A stretch of DNA of 41,896 nt. Origin: Candidatus Omnitrophota bacterium (GTDB lineage: Bacteria > Omnitrophota > Gorgyraeia > Zapsychrales > Fredricksoniimonadaceae). Below, in pieces: positions 32,738 through 40,139 of the stretch (positions are counted from its first letter, which is position 1; each line of letters begins with the position of its first letter). The position numbers and the translations under genes are program-made. The notes beneath the pieces were generated by a model that was not told where the DNA came from, ran no database searches, and saw only the letters and a program-made list of their open reading frames with translations. The DNA is taken from contig JADFYI010000008.1 in the NCBI GenBank assembly GCA_015233145.1, positions 14,356-56,251 of the forward strand, given 5' to 3'.

Positions 32738-32760
32738 CCATTTACAAGACGATAAAAATC

Positions 32761-32820
32761 TTATTTCTTCTTCTTTTTGCCTTTTTTCACAGGAGCTTTC
32801 TTTTTGGCTTTTTTCGCCAT
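32761..32820 (-). CDS. Lysine-rich mini-protein 2 (19 residues)
   Basis: A tiny ORF of 19 residues, MAKKAKKKAPVKKGKKKKK, with 13 lysines. AAAGGAG lies 9 bases before the ATG, a good minus-strand promoter is at 32862-32889, and a terminator hairpin follows the stop, so it looks like a genuine short gene. It is a shorter relative of mini-protein 1 without the cysteine head. It is too short for ordinary gene callers. A nucleic-acid-binding, histone-tail-like role is likely from charge alone, but this is inference. Confidence 0.65.
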   Translation of the reverse strand: MAKKAKKKAPVKKGKKKKK

Positions 32821-32860
32821 GATGTGATTCTCCTTTCTGAATTTGCGTTTACTATATATG

Positions 32861-32889
32861 TATAATAGCACTGTGTTAGAATGATTCAA
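32861..32889. promoter_or_regulatory. Overlapping divergent promoters (mini-gene 2 and hemW)
   Basis: Minus strand: TTGAAT (32889-32884), a 16-base spacer and TATTAT (32867-32862). Plus strand: a perfect TATAAT at 32861-32866, with only a weak -35 (TGAATT at 32838) upstream. The two -10 boxes occupy the same bases, so polymerase can bind for only one direction at a time. Confidence 0.5.
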
Positions 32890-32921
32890 GAGAGTATTTT
32901 TTTAAGTTAATTATTTTTCTT

Positions 32922-34025
32922 ATGACTCCTTCACTTTATATCCATATTCCTTTTTGTGAAAAAAAGTGCCCCTTTTGTTCATTTGCGGTCGCGGCATCGC
33001 AGATGAACCGCTGTGACGAGTATATCGGCGCGCTGGAAAAAGAGGCTTTGAGCTTTAAAGGCACACCGGTGATGAGCGTTTACGTGGGGGGCGGAACGCC
33101 CTCGTGCCTGTCATTGGCTCAGATGGAGCGGCTGTGGGCTGTGATTGCCGGAAATTTTTGTTTCTCTTCGGATTGTGAAAAAACTTTTGAGGCCAACCCG
33201 GAAAGCATGGACCCGGAAAAGGCGCGGCTTCTTAAAAGTTTGGGCATTAACCGGGTCAGTTTGGGGTTGCAGTCCATGAACGATGAGCGCTTGAAATATC
33301 TTGGCCGCGGGCATAATGTTTTTAAGGCCAAAGAAGCTTTCAAAACTCTGCGTTCCGCCGGATTTAAAAATTTGAATGTGGATTTGATGTACGGCTTTCC
33401 CGGCCAAACGCCGGAAGAGCTTGATGCTGATTTTCGAAAGATCACGGCTCTGGGAAGCGAGCATTTATCAATTTATAATCTTACCATCGAGAAAAAAAGC
33501 CTTTTTTATGTGCAAAAAAAGAGCGTTGATAACGAGACCCAAGGCAGGCTTTATGAGCTTATTTTGCGCCGGGCGCATCAGGAAAGTTTTTTTCAGTATG
33601 AGGTCAGTAATTTTTCCCGCCAGGGATTTGAGTCGCGCCATAACCTGAATTATTGGCAGGGTGGAGAATATATCGGCTTGGGCGTTGCCGCGCATTCGCA
33701 TCTAGAGGGCCGGCGGCGTTGGAACGTTGACACTCTTCCTTTATATTTAGCGGCTATGCGGGATACCAAGAGTGCTATGGCCGGCAGTGAAGAATTGTTG
33801 CCTGGTGATAAATTTATGGAGACTTTTCTTTTTGGATTAAGAATGAATTCCGGCGTTGACCTTTATGCGCTTGAGCGTAGAATGAAAGTGAAGTTCCCCG
33901 AAGGCAAAAGCGATGAGCTGGGAAGCCTTATTGAGGCGGGATTCCTTGAAGAGGACGGCCCTGTGGTTCGTGTTACAGACAAGGGGCGTTTGGTTTTGGA
34001 TGAAATATCTGCAAGACTGATCTGA
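32922..34025 (+). CDS. hemW: HemW-like radical SAM protein
   Basis: A 367-residue radical SAM protein. IHIPFCEKKCPFCSF near the N-terminus gives the CxxxCxxC cluster (residues 12, 16, 19). YVGGGTPSCLSLAQMERL, RVSLGLQSMNDERLKYLGRGH and NVDLMYGFPGQTPEEL are all family signatures, and the C-terminal HemN domain has SNFSRQGFESRHNLNYWQGG and LGVAAHSH. HemW is a heme chaperone once annotated as coproporphyrinogen III oxidase. Its short length and C-terminal region fit HemW better than HemN. No Shine-Dalgarno is visible before the ATG. Confidence 0.9.
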   Translation: MTPSLYIHIPFCEKKCPFCSFAVAASQMNRCDEYIGALEKEALSFKGTPVMSVYVGGGTPSCLSLAQMERLWAVIAGNFCFSSDCEKTFEANPESMDPEKARLLKSLGINRVSLGLQSMNDERLKYLGRGHNVFKAKEAFKTLRSAGFKNLNVDLMYGFPGQTPEELDADFRKITALGSEHLSIYNLTIEKKSLFYVQKKSVDNETQGRLYELILRRAHQESFFQYEVSNFSRQGFESRHNLNYWQGGEYIGLGVAAHSHLEGRRRWNVDTLPLYLAAMRDTKSAMAGSEELLPGDKFMETFLFGLRMNSGVDLYALERRMKVKFPEGKSDELGSLIEAGFLEEDGPVVRVTDKGRLVLDEISARLI

Positions 34026-34037
34026 CAGGAGCAAAAT

Positions 34038-35051
34038 TTGCGTCGAGTTATTTTTATAATTGTCGTGTTTCTTACAATTTTTTTTGCTGCCCTGGTTGCG
34101 GCGCTCAATAGCCCGTGGCTTTCGGTCAAACTGGCCCGGCGTATTTTAAGGAGCGCTTTAAAAGAGGTCAAACTGACAGAAGTTGTGGTAACGCGCCAGC
34201 ATTTTACGATGCCCGGGGAAGTTGAGTTTACAGGAGTGCGGCTTCTTTTGATGATCAAAGGAAAGCCGCTGACCATTAACGTCCCGCATTGTCATGTCAC
34301 AGGCCTGCAGACGTTTTTTTCAAACGAACCAAGGGTTTTTATAACAGTTAAAGATGCGGCAGCACAATTTCCCCCTGGAGAGGCACGTAATGTCGGGGCA
34401 GAGCTTTCTTTCTCAATGACTGCGGATAAAAAATTTGTTTTAAGCGGCCCGGTTTCGGCACAAGAGGCCAGCTGGGACCGGTTTAAGGCTGCGCAGGTTT
34501 CGTTTTTTCTTGCTGGCGCGCCCGAACGCTGGGAGTTTCGTGCCATCAAGGCTTCGGCTTACGGCGGAGGGCTGGCAGGCAAAGCCCAGGTTGTTTTTTC
34601 ACAGGTTCCGGCATATGATGTGGAACTGTTTTTATCCGATATGCTGACGACCGAGCTTTCCAAAATCAACCTTCAAATTTCCGAGCAGCTGGGAGGAAAA
34701 ATCGGCGGCGCTGTCCATGTGACCGGGAACGGCGAGAAGATGTCTTCCCTGGCCACAGACTTGTCCATGCCGGGCGGCGGAAAAATGAGCGCTTCGCTTT
34801 TGGGGGTTCTGACGCAATATATCCCGCAGTCCAGGGAAAAGAAGATGCTGGACGATTTGATTAAAGTCGGCGGGCTTTTGGATGTTGAAGTGCTCTCTTT
34901 TTCCATGAAAAGCGATTCGCCGAGGCATTTATCCGGAGAAGTGCATATTTTAAGTAAAGCGATTAATGTGGAATTAAACATTACTAATGATATAAATACT
35001 GATGGCACGCTGGAGTCGCTTTTATCATATTGGCAGGCTTATTTAAAATAA
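34038..35051 (+). CDS. Short YdbH/AsmA-like envelope protein
   Basis: A 337-residue protein with an N-terminal transmembrane helix (about residues 3-22) and a beta-rich periplasmic part. The C-terminal part has ISEQLGGKIGGAVHVTGNGEK and ends with ELNITNDINTDGTLESLLSYW, resembling the end of YdbH/DUF748-type AsmA-like proteins. It uses a TTG start (34038), supported by AGGAG 6 bases upstream. E. coli YdbH is about 880 residues, so this is a reduced version. Its partners YnbE-like and YdbL-like follow in order, which supports the assignment strongly. These proteins act in phospholipid transport between the membranes. Confidence 0.72.
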   Translation: MRRVIFIIVVFLTIFFAALVAALNSPWLSVKLARRILRSALKEVKLTEVVVTRQHFTMPGEVEFTGVRLLLMIKGKPLTINVPHCHVTGLQTFFSNEPRVFITVKDAAAQFPPGEARNVGAELSFSMTADKKFVLSGPVSAQEASWDRFKAAQVSFFLAGAPERWEFRAIKASAYGGGLAGKAQVVFSQVPAYDVELFLSDMLTTELSKINLQISEQLGGKIGGAVHVTGNGEKMSSLATDLSMPGGGKMSASLLGVLTQYIPQSREKKMLDDLIKVGGLLDVEVLSFSMKSDSPRHLSGEVHILSKAINVELNITNDINTDGTLESLLSYWQAYLK

Positions 35052-35065
35052 GGAAGGATGGGGAT

Positions 35066-35257
35066 ATGCAACGAAAACGGATTTATGGGGCGACACTGCT
35101 TTTAGCGGTGATGCTTGCGGGATGCACGGTCAAGGCCATTGGAGACCCTAACAGGCCGATTACGATTAACGCGCACATCACGCTTGATATCAAAGGCCTT
35201 GAGAAAACAGCATCGGGAATTGAAGATTTTGTGAGCAGCGGCGAACAAAAGAAATAG
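35066..35257 (+). CDS. YnbE-like small lipoprotein
   Basis: A 63-residue lipoprotein with a lipobox (MLAGC, cysteine at about residue 19) and then NRPITINAHITLDIKG, the conserved core of the YnbE family (PITIN followed by an alternating hydrophobic strand). YnbE polymerises as beta strands at the outer membrane end of YdbH in E. coli. The ATG at 35066 gives the lipoprotein signal; the upstream in-frame extension lacks one. AGGAAGG lies upstream. Only 14 bases separate it from the preceding gene. Confidence 0.82.
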   Translation: MQRKRIYGATLLLAVMLAGCTVKAIGDPNRPITINAHITLDIKGLEKTASGIEDFVSSGEQKK

Positions 35258-35272
35258 TTAACGGAGGATAAT

Positions 35273-35674
35273 ATGAAGAAAATATTTGTTTCCATGGTCT
35301 TAATTTTGGCGTTTTGCGGCGTTGCTTTGGCGCAGGGCGCGTACAGTATTAAGGAAAAGACGCCAGCTGTGCAGGCGGCGCTTGAGAATCGCAAAGCGCG
35401 TTTCCCGCAATTGAAAGCATTGAAGGCCGAGGGAGTTTTGGGGGAAAACAATCGCGGTTATGTTGAGGCCCTTGGTGGGGGTGCTGATGCCAAGTCGCTC
35501 GCGGCGGCTGAAAATACAGACAGAAAATTTATTTATCAGACCATTGTTGAGCAGAATAATTTGGACGCCGGAGCTCTTTCTACAGTTGAGGGTGTTTTTG
35601 CGGGAGTTCAGCGCGATAAAGCTTCTTCCGGTGAAAAAATTCAGGATGCCGGCGGAAATTGGGTAACGAAATAG
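35273..35674 (+). CDS. YdbL-like (DUF1318) periplasmic protein
   Basis: A 133-residue exported protein with a signal peptide ending ALAQG (about residue 21). The mature part has YSIKEKTPAVQAALENRK, GVLGENNRGYVEALGG and NTDRKFIYQTIVEQNN, ending with a conserved GEKIQDAGGNWVTK, as in the DUF1318/YdbL family. In E. coli YdbL modulates YnbE strand assembly along YdbH. GGAGG lies 6-7 bases before the ATG. The gene ends 6 bases from the convergent polyprenyl synthetase. Confidence 0.85.
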   Translation: MKKIFVSMVLILAFCGVALAQGAYSIKEKTPAVQAALENRKARFPQLKALKAEGVLGENNRGYVEALGGGADAKSLAAAENTDRKFIYQTIVEQNNLDAGALSTVEGVFAGVQRDKASSGEKIQDAGGNWVTK

Positions 35675-35680
35675 CGCGGG

Positions 35681-36769
35681 TTAGTAGATTTTGATCTTAA
35701 TGCCGTTGTTATCAGCCGCATCCTGCGACTGGCCAAAAAGCTTAAACAGCGATTTGTAAATAAGATCGCGGCAGGGCCTCGAAAGGGTGAGATGGGTTGT
35801 CAGAATCGTGTTGGCTTTCTCAGCGCGCGTTTTGACAGCCCGCAGCGCATATTCAAGGCTGCCGCAGTTAACGAGGATTTCTTTAACAGCTTCCAGGTCA
35901 GAAAGAGTTTTTTGAGGTTTGTTAAAAAGTTTTAAGAATTCTTTTCTTTTTTTGCCCTTGAGCGTCCGATACGCATGGACCATGAGAATAGTTTTTTTGC
36001 GTTCTTCCAGGTCGCTCAGAATAGATTTCCCGATATTCAGTTCTGTTTCAAACATCCCGATAATGTCATCCTGGATTTGAAAGGCTTGGCCAATGAGGAG
36101 CCCAAATTGCGCCAGCATCTTGATTTCATGTTCAGGTGCTCCGGCGAGAATGGCGCCTGTCACAAGCGGGCAGTCAAAGGTATAGCGCGCGGTTTTAAGC
36201 GAGTAATTTAAAAAAACATCTTTTTCTGTCACATGGTCGAGGGAGTCAACGCCATGGACGGTGTCGATAAATTCTCCCATGGCCGTAAAGGCCGCTGTTT
36301 TAACGAAATATTTAAGCGCGCGTTCCTTGCGGCGCGGGTCTTCATTGATGGAAAGAAAGGCGTCAATGGCCAGGGTATAAACAATATCGCCGGCAATAAT
36401 AGCAAGGTCTTTGCCAAGCTGGTCAGGGTTGTCGCAGGGGATTGTTTTATTAAGAATACGGTGAAGGGTTGGCCGGCCGCGCCTGAGGCTTGAGTTGTCA
36501 ATGATATCGTCATGAATAAGCATGAAATTGTGCAAGAATTCTATGCAGGTTGAGGCATTGTAAAGCGAACGGGTAGGGTCTTTCCTGGAGTAGCCTTTAT
36601 AGCTGAGAATAAGAAGCAATGGCCTGATGCGCTTGCCTTGTCTTAAGGAAAATTCGCGGATGGAATCATAAAGGATGGGATTGACCAGATGCAGCTGGTA
36701 ATCCTTTTTGACATGCGTAAGGAAGCTTGCCAGGCTTTTGTTAATTTCTGTGCGATATTTGTCCAACAT
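35681..36769 (-). CDS. Polyprenyl (trans-isoprenyl) diphosphate synthase
   Basis: A 362-residue protein of the E-isoprenyl diphosphate synthase family. GKRIRPLLLILS is at about residues 41-52. The first aspartate-rich motif (HDDIIDNSSLRRGRPTLH) is near 90, and the second, FQIQDDIIGMFETELNIGKS, near 235, has DDxxG as in the archaeal/GGPS-like branch (QIRDDYLGxFG). It condenses isopentenyl diphosphate onto allylic primers; chain length cannot be read reliably, though the pattern suggests a short- or medium-chain product. It is the only large minus-strand gene in the window. Length is slightly greater than the usual 320-350. Confidence 0.9.
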   Translation of the reverse strand: MLDKYRTEINKSLASFLTHVKKDYQLHLVNPILYDSIREFSLRQGKRIRPLLLILSYKGYSRKDPTRSLYNASTCIEFLHNFMLIHDDIIDNSSLRRGRPTLHRILNKTIPCDNPDQLGKDLAIIAGDIVYTLAIDAFLSINEDPRRKERALKYFVKTAAFTAMGEFIDTVHGVDSLDHVTEKDVFLNYSLKTARYTFDCPLVTGAILAGAPEHEIKMLAQFGLLIGQAFQIQDDIIGMFETELNIGKSILSDLEERKKTILMVHAYRTLKGKKRKEFLKLFNKPQKTLSDLEAVKEILVNCGSLEYALRAVKTRAEKANTILTTHLTLSRPCRDLIYKSLFKLFGQSQDAADNNGIKIKIY

Positions 36770-36822
36770 GGCCGTTATGTTAGCATAAGAAATCTTGACG
36801 CGCCACTTCGTTTAGAATTTCA

Positions 36823-36850
36823 TTGAAGTCTAGCGGGTAAGTTATACAAT
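36823..36850 (+). promoter_or_regulatory. Promoter of the DUF2059 protein gene
   Basis: TTGAAG (36823-36828), a 16-base spacer and TACAAT (36845-36850). The start point at about 36857 leaves a leader of about 95 bases. Confidence 0.55.
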
Positions 36851-36869
36851 CTTCATAAGGCGATATGCG

Positions 36870-36945
36870 GACACCGCGAAGGTGCCGAGCGCCTTACTTA
36901 GTAACGGGCTCCTGCGCGGTGTGCCGAAGGCAGGGTAATCAAGGG
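36870..36945 (+). promoter_or_regulatory. Structured 5' leader upstream of the DUF2059 gene
   Basis: ACACCGCG (about 36871-36878) pairs perfectly with CGCGGTGT (about 36914-36921). Between them AAGGTGC and GCGCCTT can form a second hairpin with a CGA loop. A GC-rich fold of this size in a short leader suggests RNA-level regulation or an embedded small RNA. I do not recognise it as a known riboswitch class. Confidence 0.4.
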
Positions 36946-36952
36946 GATGGTT

Positions 36953-37714
36953 ATGAAAAAGTTTGTTTTTCTTTTGGCGTTTTTTTTAATTTCCGGGCAG
37001 GCGTGGTCAGCCACCGTATTTTTGAAAAACGGGAGTTCCGTGGCAGGCAAGGTTGTGGAACGCACGAAAGATGCTGTGAAATTAGATGTTAGCGGCGTTT
37101 CCATTACGTATTATAACGATGAAATTGATCATGTGGACGGCGCGGATGCTGATCTTTCAGCGGCAGCTCCAGCAACGCCTCCGGTAGCGGCAACGGTACC
37201 TGCAACAGCACCGGAAACAGCGGCCGTAGCAACGCCGCCAGCCGTAAATCCGCCGCCTGTTGAGGCCCAGGAGAGTGTTCCGCCGAAAGAAACAGCTGAT
37301 AATTCAATGCCTGCAGCAGTCGCAGTTGCCCCATCCGTAGTTCCGGCGTATTCGCCAGAGATTGCCAGAATGTCCAAAGACGAGTTGATCCTTAAATTCG
37401 TTGAAGTTTTCGGGACCAAGATTTCCATGCAGGTCAATTTTGATCAAATGGCGCAAAGCATGACACCTGAGCAGGCCAATGATTTCAAAAGGTCGTTCAA
37501 GGTGGATGATATTATCAGGGAACTTTTGCCGATTTATTCGAAACATTTTTCAGAAGACGATCTGCGCACTTATATTTCCTTTTATTCTTCCCCGGCAGGC
37601 CAAAAGCTGGTGACTACAATTCCTCTTATCATGAAAGAAAGCGTGGATGTGAGCATGAAATATTTTGAGGCCCACATGCCGGCATCCATGAGAAACGCCT
37701 CCACACAAAAATAA
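36953..37714 (+). CDS. Exported DUF2059 protein with N-terminal small beta domain
   Basis: A 253-residue protein. The signal peptide (about residues 1-20, ending AWSAT) is followed by a short beta domain (VFLKNGSSVAGKVVERTKDA ... ITYYNDEIDHV) of the kind found in LSM/SH3-like envelope proteins. A linker very rich in Ala, Pro, Val and Thr comes next (about 65-125), then a C-terminal DUF2059 domain with SEDDLRTYISFYSSPAGQKL and TIPLIMKESVDVSMKYF. The ATG at 36953 is preferred over 36947 because AAGGGG is then 6 bases away. DUF2059 proteins are periplasmic and of unknown function. A strong terminator follows, so it is monocistronic. Confidence 0.8.
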   Translation: MKKFVFLLAFFLISGQAWSATVFLKNGSSVAGKVVERTKDAVKLDVSGVSITYYNDEIDHVDGADADLSAAAPATPPVAATVPATAPETAAVATPPAVNPPPVEAQESVPPKETADNSMPAAVAVAPSVVPAYSPEIARMSKDELILKFVEVFGTKISMQVNFDQMAQSMTPEQANDFKRSFKVDDIIRELLPIYSKHFSEDDLRTYISFYSSPAGQKLVTTIPLIMKESVDVSMKYFEAHMPASMRNASTQK

Positions 37715-37734
37715 TTTTTTTCACCATTTTTTTA

Positions 37735-37759
37735 AAGAGCCGGCACATTGCCGGCTCTT
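37735..37759 (+). terminator. Rho-independent terminator of the DUF2059 gene
   Basis: Eleven-base perfect arms AAGAGCCGGCA (37735-37745) and complement (37749-37759) with a CAT loop, followed by CTATTTTACTCTTTTTT. Confidence 0.85.
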
Positions 37760-37832
37760 CTATTTTACTCTTTTTTAAGTTTCCATAAGTCATTCTGCCG
37801 CAATATATTACATCTCAATCAATAGATTTTGT

Positions 37833-37861
37833 TTGATTTTATAAATGTTCTTTGTTATATT
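37833..37861 (+). promoter_or_regulatory. Promoter of the purine operon
   Basis: TTGATT (37833-37838), a 17-base spacer and TATATT (37856-37861). The start at about 37868 gives a leader of about 130 bases before purB. The leader holds AGGCTT/AAGCCT (7 bases apart at most), a weak AAGTT/AACTT hairpin with a following T7 run near 37915, and ACAAAAATTT paired with AAATTTTTTGT closer to purB, so attenuation is possible. No known purine or ZTP riboswitch signature is seen. Confidence 0.5.
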
Positions 37862-37999
37862 AACCAGGCTTTGATAAGCCTTTATGGCGTCAGGGCATCC
37901 CCGAAGTTTTTGAACTTTTTTTAAAATAATGGGACAAAAATTTCTTCCAATTCTGGCAAAAATTTTTTGTTCGTTTAAATTCAAAAAGGAGAGCGTTGT

Positions 38000-39295
38000 A
38001 TGATTGATCGTTATACCCTTTCGAAAATGGGCCGCATTTGGTCTGAGCAGCATAAGCTTGAGATTATGCTTCAGATCGAGATCCTGGCGTGCGAAGCCAT
38101 GACTAATCTCGGAAAAATCCCAAAGCCTGCCCTGGAAAAGATTAAAAAGAACGCGAAGTTTGACCTCGATGAAGTCAAGCGCATTGAAGAGCGTACCAAG
38201 CATGATATTGTGGCTTTTATCCAGAATGTGGGTGAGAATTTGGGGCCCGAAGCGCAGTATCTGCATATGGGGATGACCTCGTCTGACCTTCTCGATACCG
38301 CGCTGTCCGTGCAGTGTGTTGAGGCCTCTGAGCTTTTGATCGCGGATATCAAAAAACTTTCCGCTATTCTCAAGGAGAAGGCCAAGAAATACAAAGATAC
38401 GGTTTGCATCGCACGGACTCACGGCGTGCATGCCGAACCCATGACTTTTGGCTTGAAGATGGCGCTTTGGTATGATGAAATGCGCCGTAACTTAGGGCGG
38501 CTTGAGGCTGCGGCTGAGGATATTCGTGTCGGGAAACTTTCCGGTGCCATCGGCACTTACGCCAGCATTGACCCGATGGTTGAAGAGTATGTTTGCCAGA
38601 AACTGAACTTGAAGCCTGCCAACATCGCAACCCAGGTTATCCAGCGCGACCACCATGCGCATTTCCTTAATGTCATTGCCCTTGTCGGCGCTTCGTTAAG
38701 CAAGTTTGCCACAGAAATCCGCCTTCTTCAGAAAACCGAGGTTCTTGAAGTTGAAGAGCCTTTCTTTAAGGGACAAATCGGGTCTTCGGCCATGCCTCAC
38801 AAGCGTAATCCTGTCACATGCGAGCGCATTTGCGGGCTGGCGAGAATCCTTAAGTCTAACGCCCAGGTTGGGATTGAAAACATTGCCCTGTGGCATGAGC
38901 GCGATATCAGTCATTCTTCGGCTGAGCGCGTGATTATCCCAGACAGCACCATTGCCCTCGATTATATGCTCAACAAGTTTATTCCTTTAATCGACGGCCT
39001 TCTGGTGTACCCGAAGAACATGATCGATTCTTTGCAGAAAACCCGCGGGCTTATTTATTCCCAGCGCTGCCTCCTTGAACTTATGAAAAAGGGGCTGCCT
39101 CGTTCTGCCGCGTATGAAATCATCCAGAGCTGTGCCATGCAGGTTTGGCAGGAGACGTCAGACTTCCGCGAAGTCTTGAACCGCGACCGCCGCGTCCGCA
39201 AGTATCTTTCTAAAAATGAGATTGATGCCTGTTTTGATATCAAGTATTACATCAAGCACCGTGATTTTATCTTGAAGAGATTAGGGATAAAGTAA
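38000..39295 (+). CDS. purB: Adenylosuccinate lyase
   Basis: A 431-residue enzyme of the fumarase/aspartase superfamily. It carries MTSSDLLDTALSVQ, ARTHGVHAEPMTFGLKMALW with the catalytic histidine region, and the superfamily signature GSSAMPHKRNPV with the flexible-loop serine pair. It catalyses two fumarate-releasing steps in purine synthesis (SAICAR to AICAR and adenylosuccinate to AMP). AAGGAG lies 8-9 bases before the ATG. Length is the common bacterial one. It is the first gene of the purB-purC-purL cluster. Confidence 0.95.
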   Translation: MIDRYTLSKMGRIWSEQHKLEIMLQIEILACEAMTNLGKIPKPALEKIKKNAKFDLDEVKRIEERTKHDIVAFIQNVGENLGPEAQYLHMGMTSSDLLDTALSVQCVEASELLIADIKKLSAILKEKAKKYKDTVCIARTHGVHAEPMTFGLKMALWYDEMRRNLGRLEAAAEDIRVGKLSGAIGTYASIDPMVEEYVCQKLNLKPANIATQVIQRDHHAHFLNVIALVGASLSKFATEIRLLQKTEVLEVEEPFFKGQIGSSAMPHKRNPVTCERICGLARILKSNAQVGIENIALWHERDISHSSAERVIIPDSTIALDYMLNKFIPLIDGLLVYPKNMIDSLQKTRGLIYSQRCLLELMKKGLPRSAAYEIIQSCAMQVWQETSDFREVLNRDRRVRKYLSKNEIDACFDIKYYIKHRDFILKRLGIK

Positions 39296-39313
39296 TTTTG
39301 CAGGAGTTTTCTT

Positions 39314-40021
39314 ATGGAAAAGAAAGACAAGATTTACGAAGGCAAAGCGAAAATCCTCTACACAACGAGCGATCCCGACCTTTTGATCCAGTATTTCAAG
39401 GATGATGCCACGGCATTTAACGCCAAGAAAAAAGGCACCATTGATGAAAAGGGGATCATGAATAACAGCATTTCCTCGAAGATTTTTGAATATCTTGGGA
39501 GTAATGGCATCCCCACGCATCTGGTGAAGGTGCTCTCCGAGAGGGAAATGCTTGTGAAGCGCGTCACGATCGTTCCGGTTGAGGTTATTATTCGTAACCG
39601 TGCCGCAGGGTCCTTGTGCCGCAACTATGGCGCCCAGGAAGGCAAAACCCTGGCCCGTCCGATTTTTGAGCTTTGCTACAAGAACGATGCTTTTAACGAT
39701 CCTCTGATGAACGACGACCATGTGGTGGCGTTAGGGCTTGCCACAGAGAAAGAATTGGCGCGGATTAAAGAGCTGACGCATAAGATCAATGACCTTATGA
39801 AGAAGTTCTTTTTAGCCTTGAACATCGAACTGATTGATTTTAAACTTGAGTTCGGCCGTTACAAGGGTGAGATTATCCTTGCCGATGAGATTTCTCCGGA
39901 TACCTGCCGTTTATGGGAAGTCGGCACCGGTGTCCGCCTTGATAAAGACCGTTTTCGTAACGATCTAGGCAATATTAAGGAAGGGTATCAGGAAGTTTTA
40001 AAAAGAGTGACTGGGAAGTAA
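39314..40021 (+). CDS. purC: SAICAR synthetase
   Basis: A 235-residue enzyme. KIYEGKAKILYTT forms the N-terminal ATP-binding strand, DDATAFNAKKKG is the conserved loop, and VIIRNRAAGSLCRNYG, LIDFKLEFGRYKG and LADEISPDTCRLW are diagnostic. It converts CAIR plus aspartate to SAICAR, the substrate of PurB. AGGAG lies 8 bases upstream of the ATG, 18 bases after purB. Length is typical of the short bacterial form. Confidence 0.96.
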   Translation: MEKKDKIYEGKAKILYTTSDPDLLIQYFKDDATAFNAKKKGTIDEKGIMNNSISSKIFEYLGSNGIPTHLVKVLSEREMLVKRVTIVPVEVIIRNRAAGSLCRNYGAQEGKTLARPIFELCYKNDAFNDPLMNDDHVVALGLATEKELARIKELTHKINDLMKKFFLALNIELIDFKLEFGRYKGEIILADEISPDTCRLWEVGTGVRLDKDRFRNDLGNIKEGYQEVLKRVTGK

Positions 40022-40031
40022 TTTTCACCTG

Positions 40032-40100
40032 ATGGCTGAAAAGTTGGGAAGCTTAAGGGCTTGAAGGTATCTCCCTTTGGCTTTTTAGTTTTTCAGCCAT
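40032..40100 (+). other. Structured purC-purL intergenic region
   Basis: ATGGCTGAAAA (40032-40042) and its exact complement (40090-40100) enclose about 47 bases that contain AAGG/CCTT pairings. The stem would fold in the operon mRNA 40 bases before purL. It is not followed by a clean T-run, so it is more likely a processing, stability or partial attenuation element than a full terminator. Confidence 0.5.
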
Positions 40101-40139
40101 TTGTGTTATTTGTTTAATCATTAACCGGCATTGGCAACC

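Noticed and set aside
36870-36945. Glycine-riboswitch-like phrase in the DUF2059 leader (GCCGAAGG)
   Set aside because: The rest of the glycine aptamer core is missing, so only an unclassified structured leader is reported.
37808-38431. 207-codon minus-strand ORF overlapping the start of purB and its leader
   Set aside because: Most of it is antisense to a certain gene (purB), and the intergenic part, though protein-like in composition, has no start with a ribosome binding site and overlaps the purB promoter.
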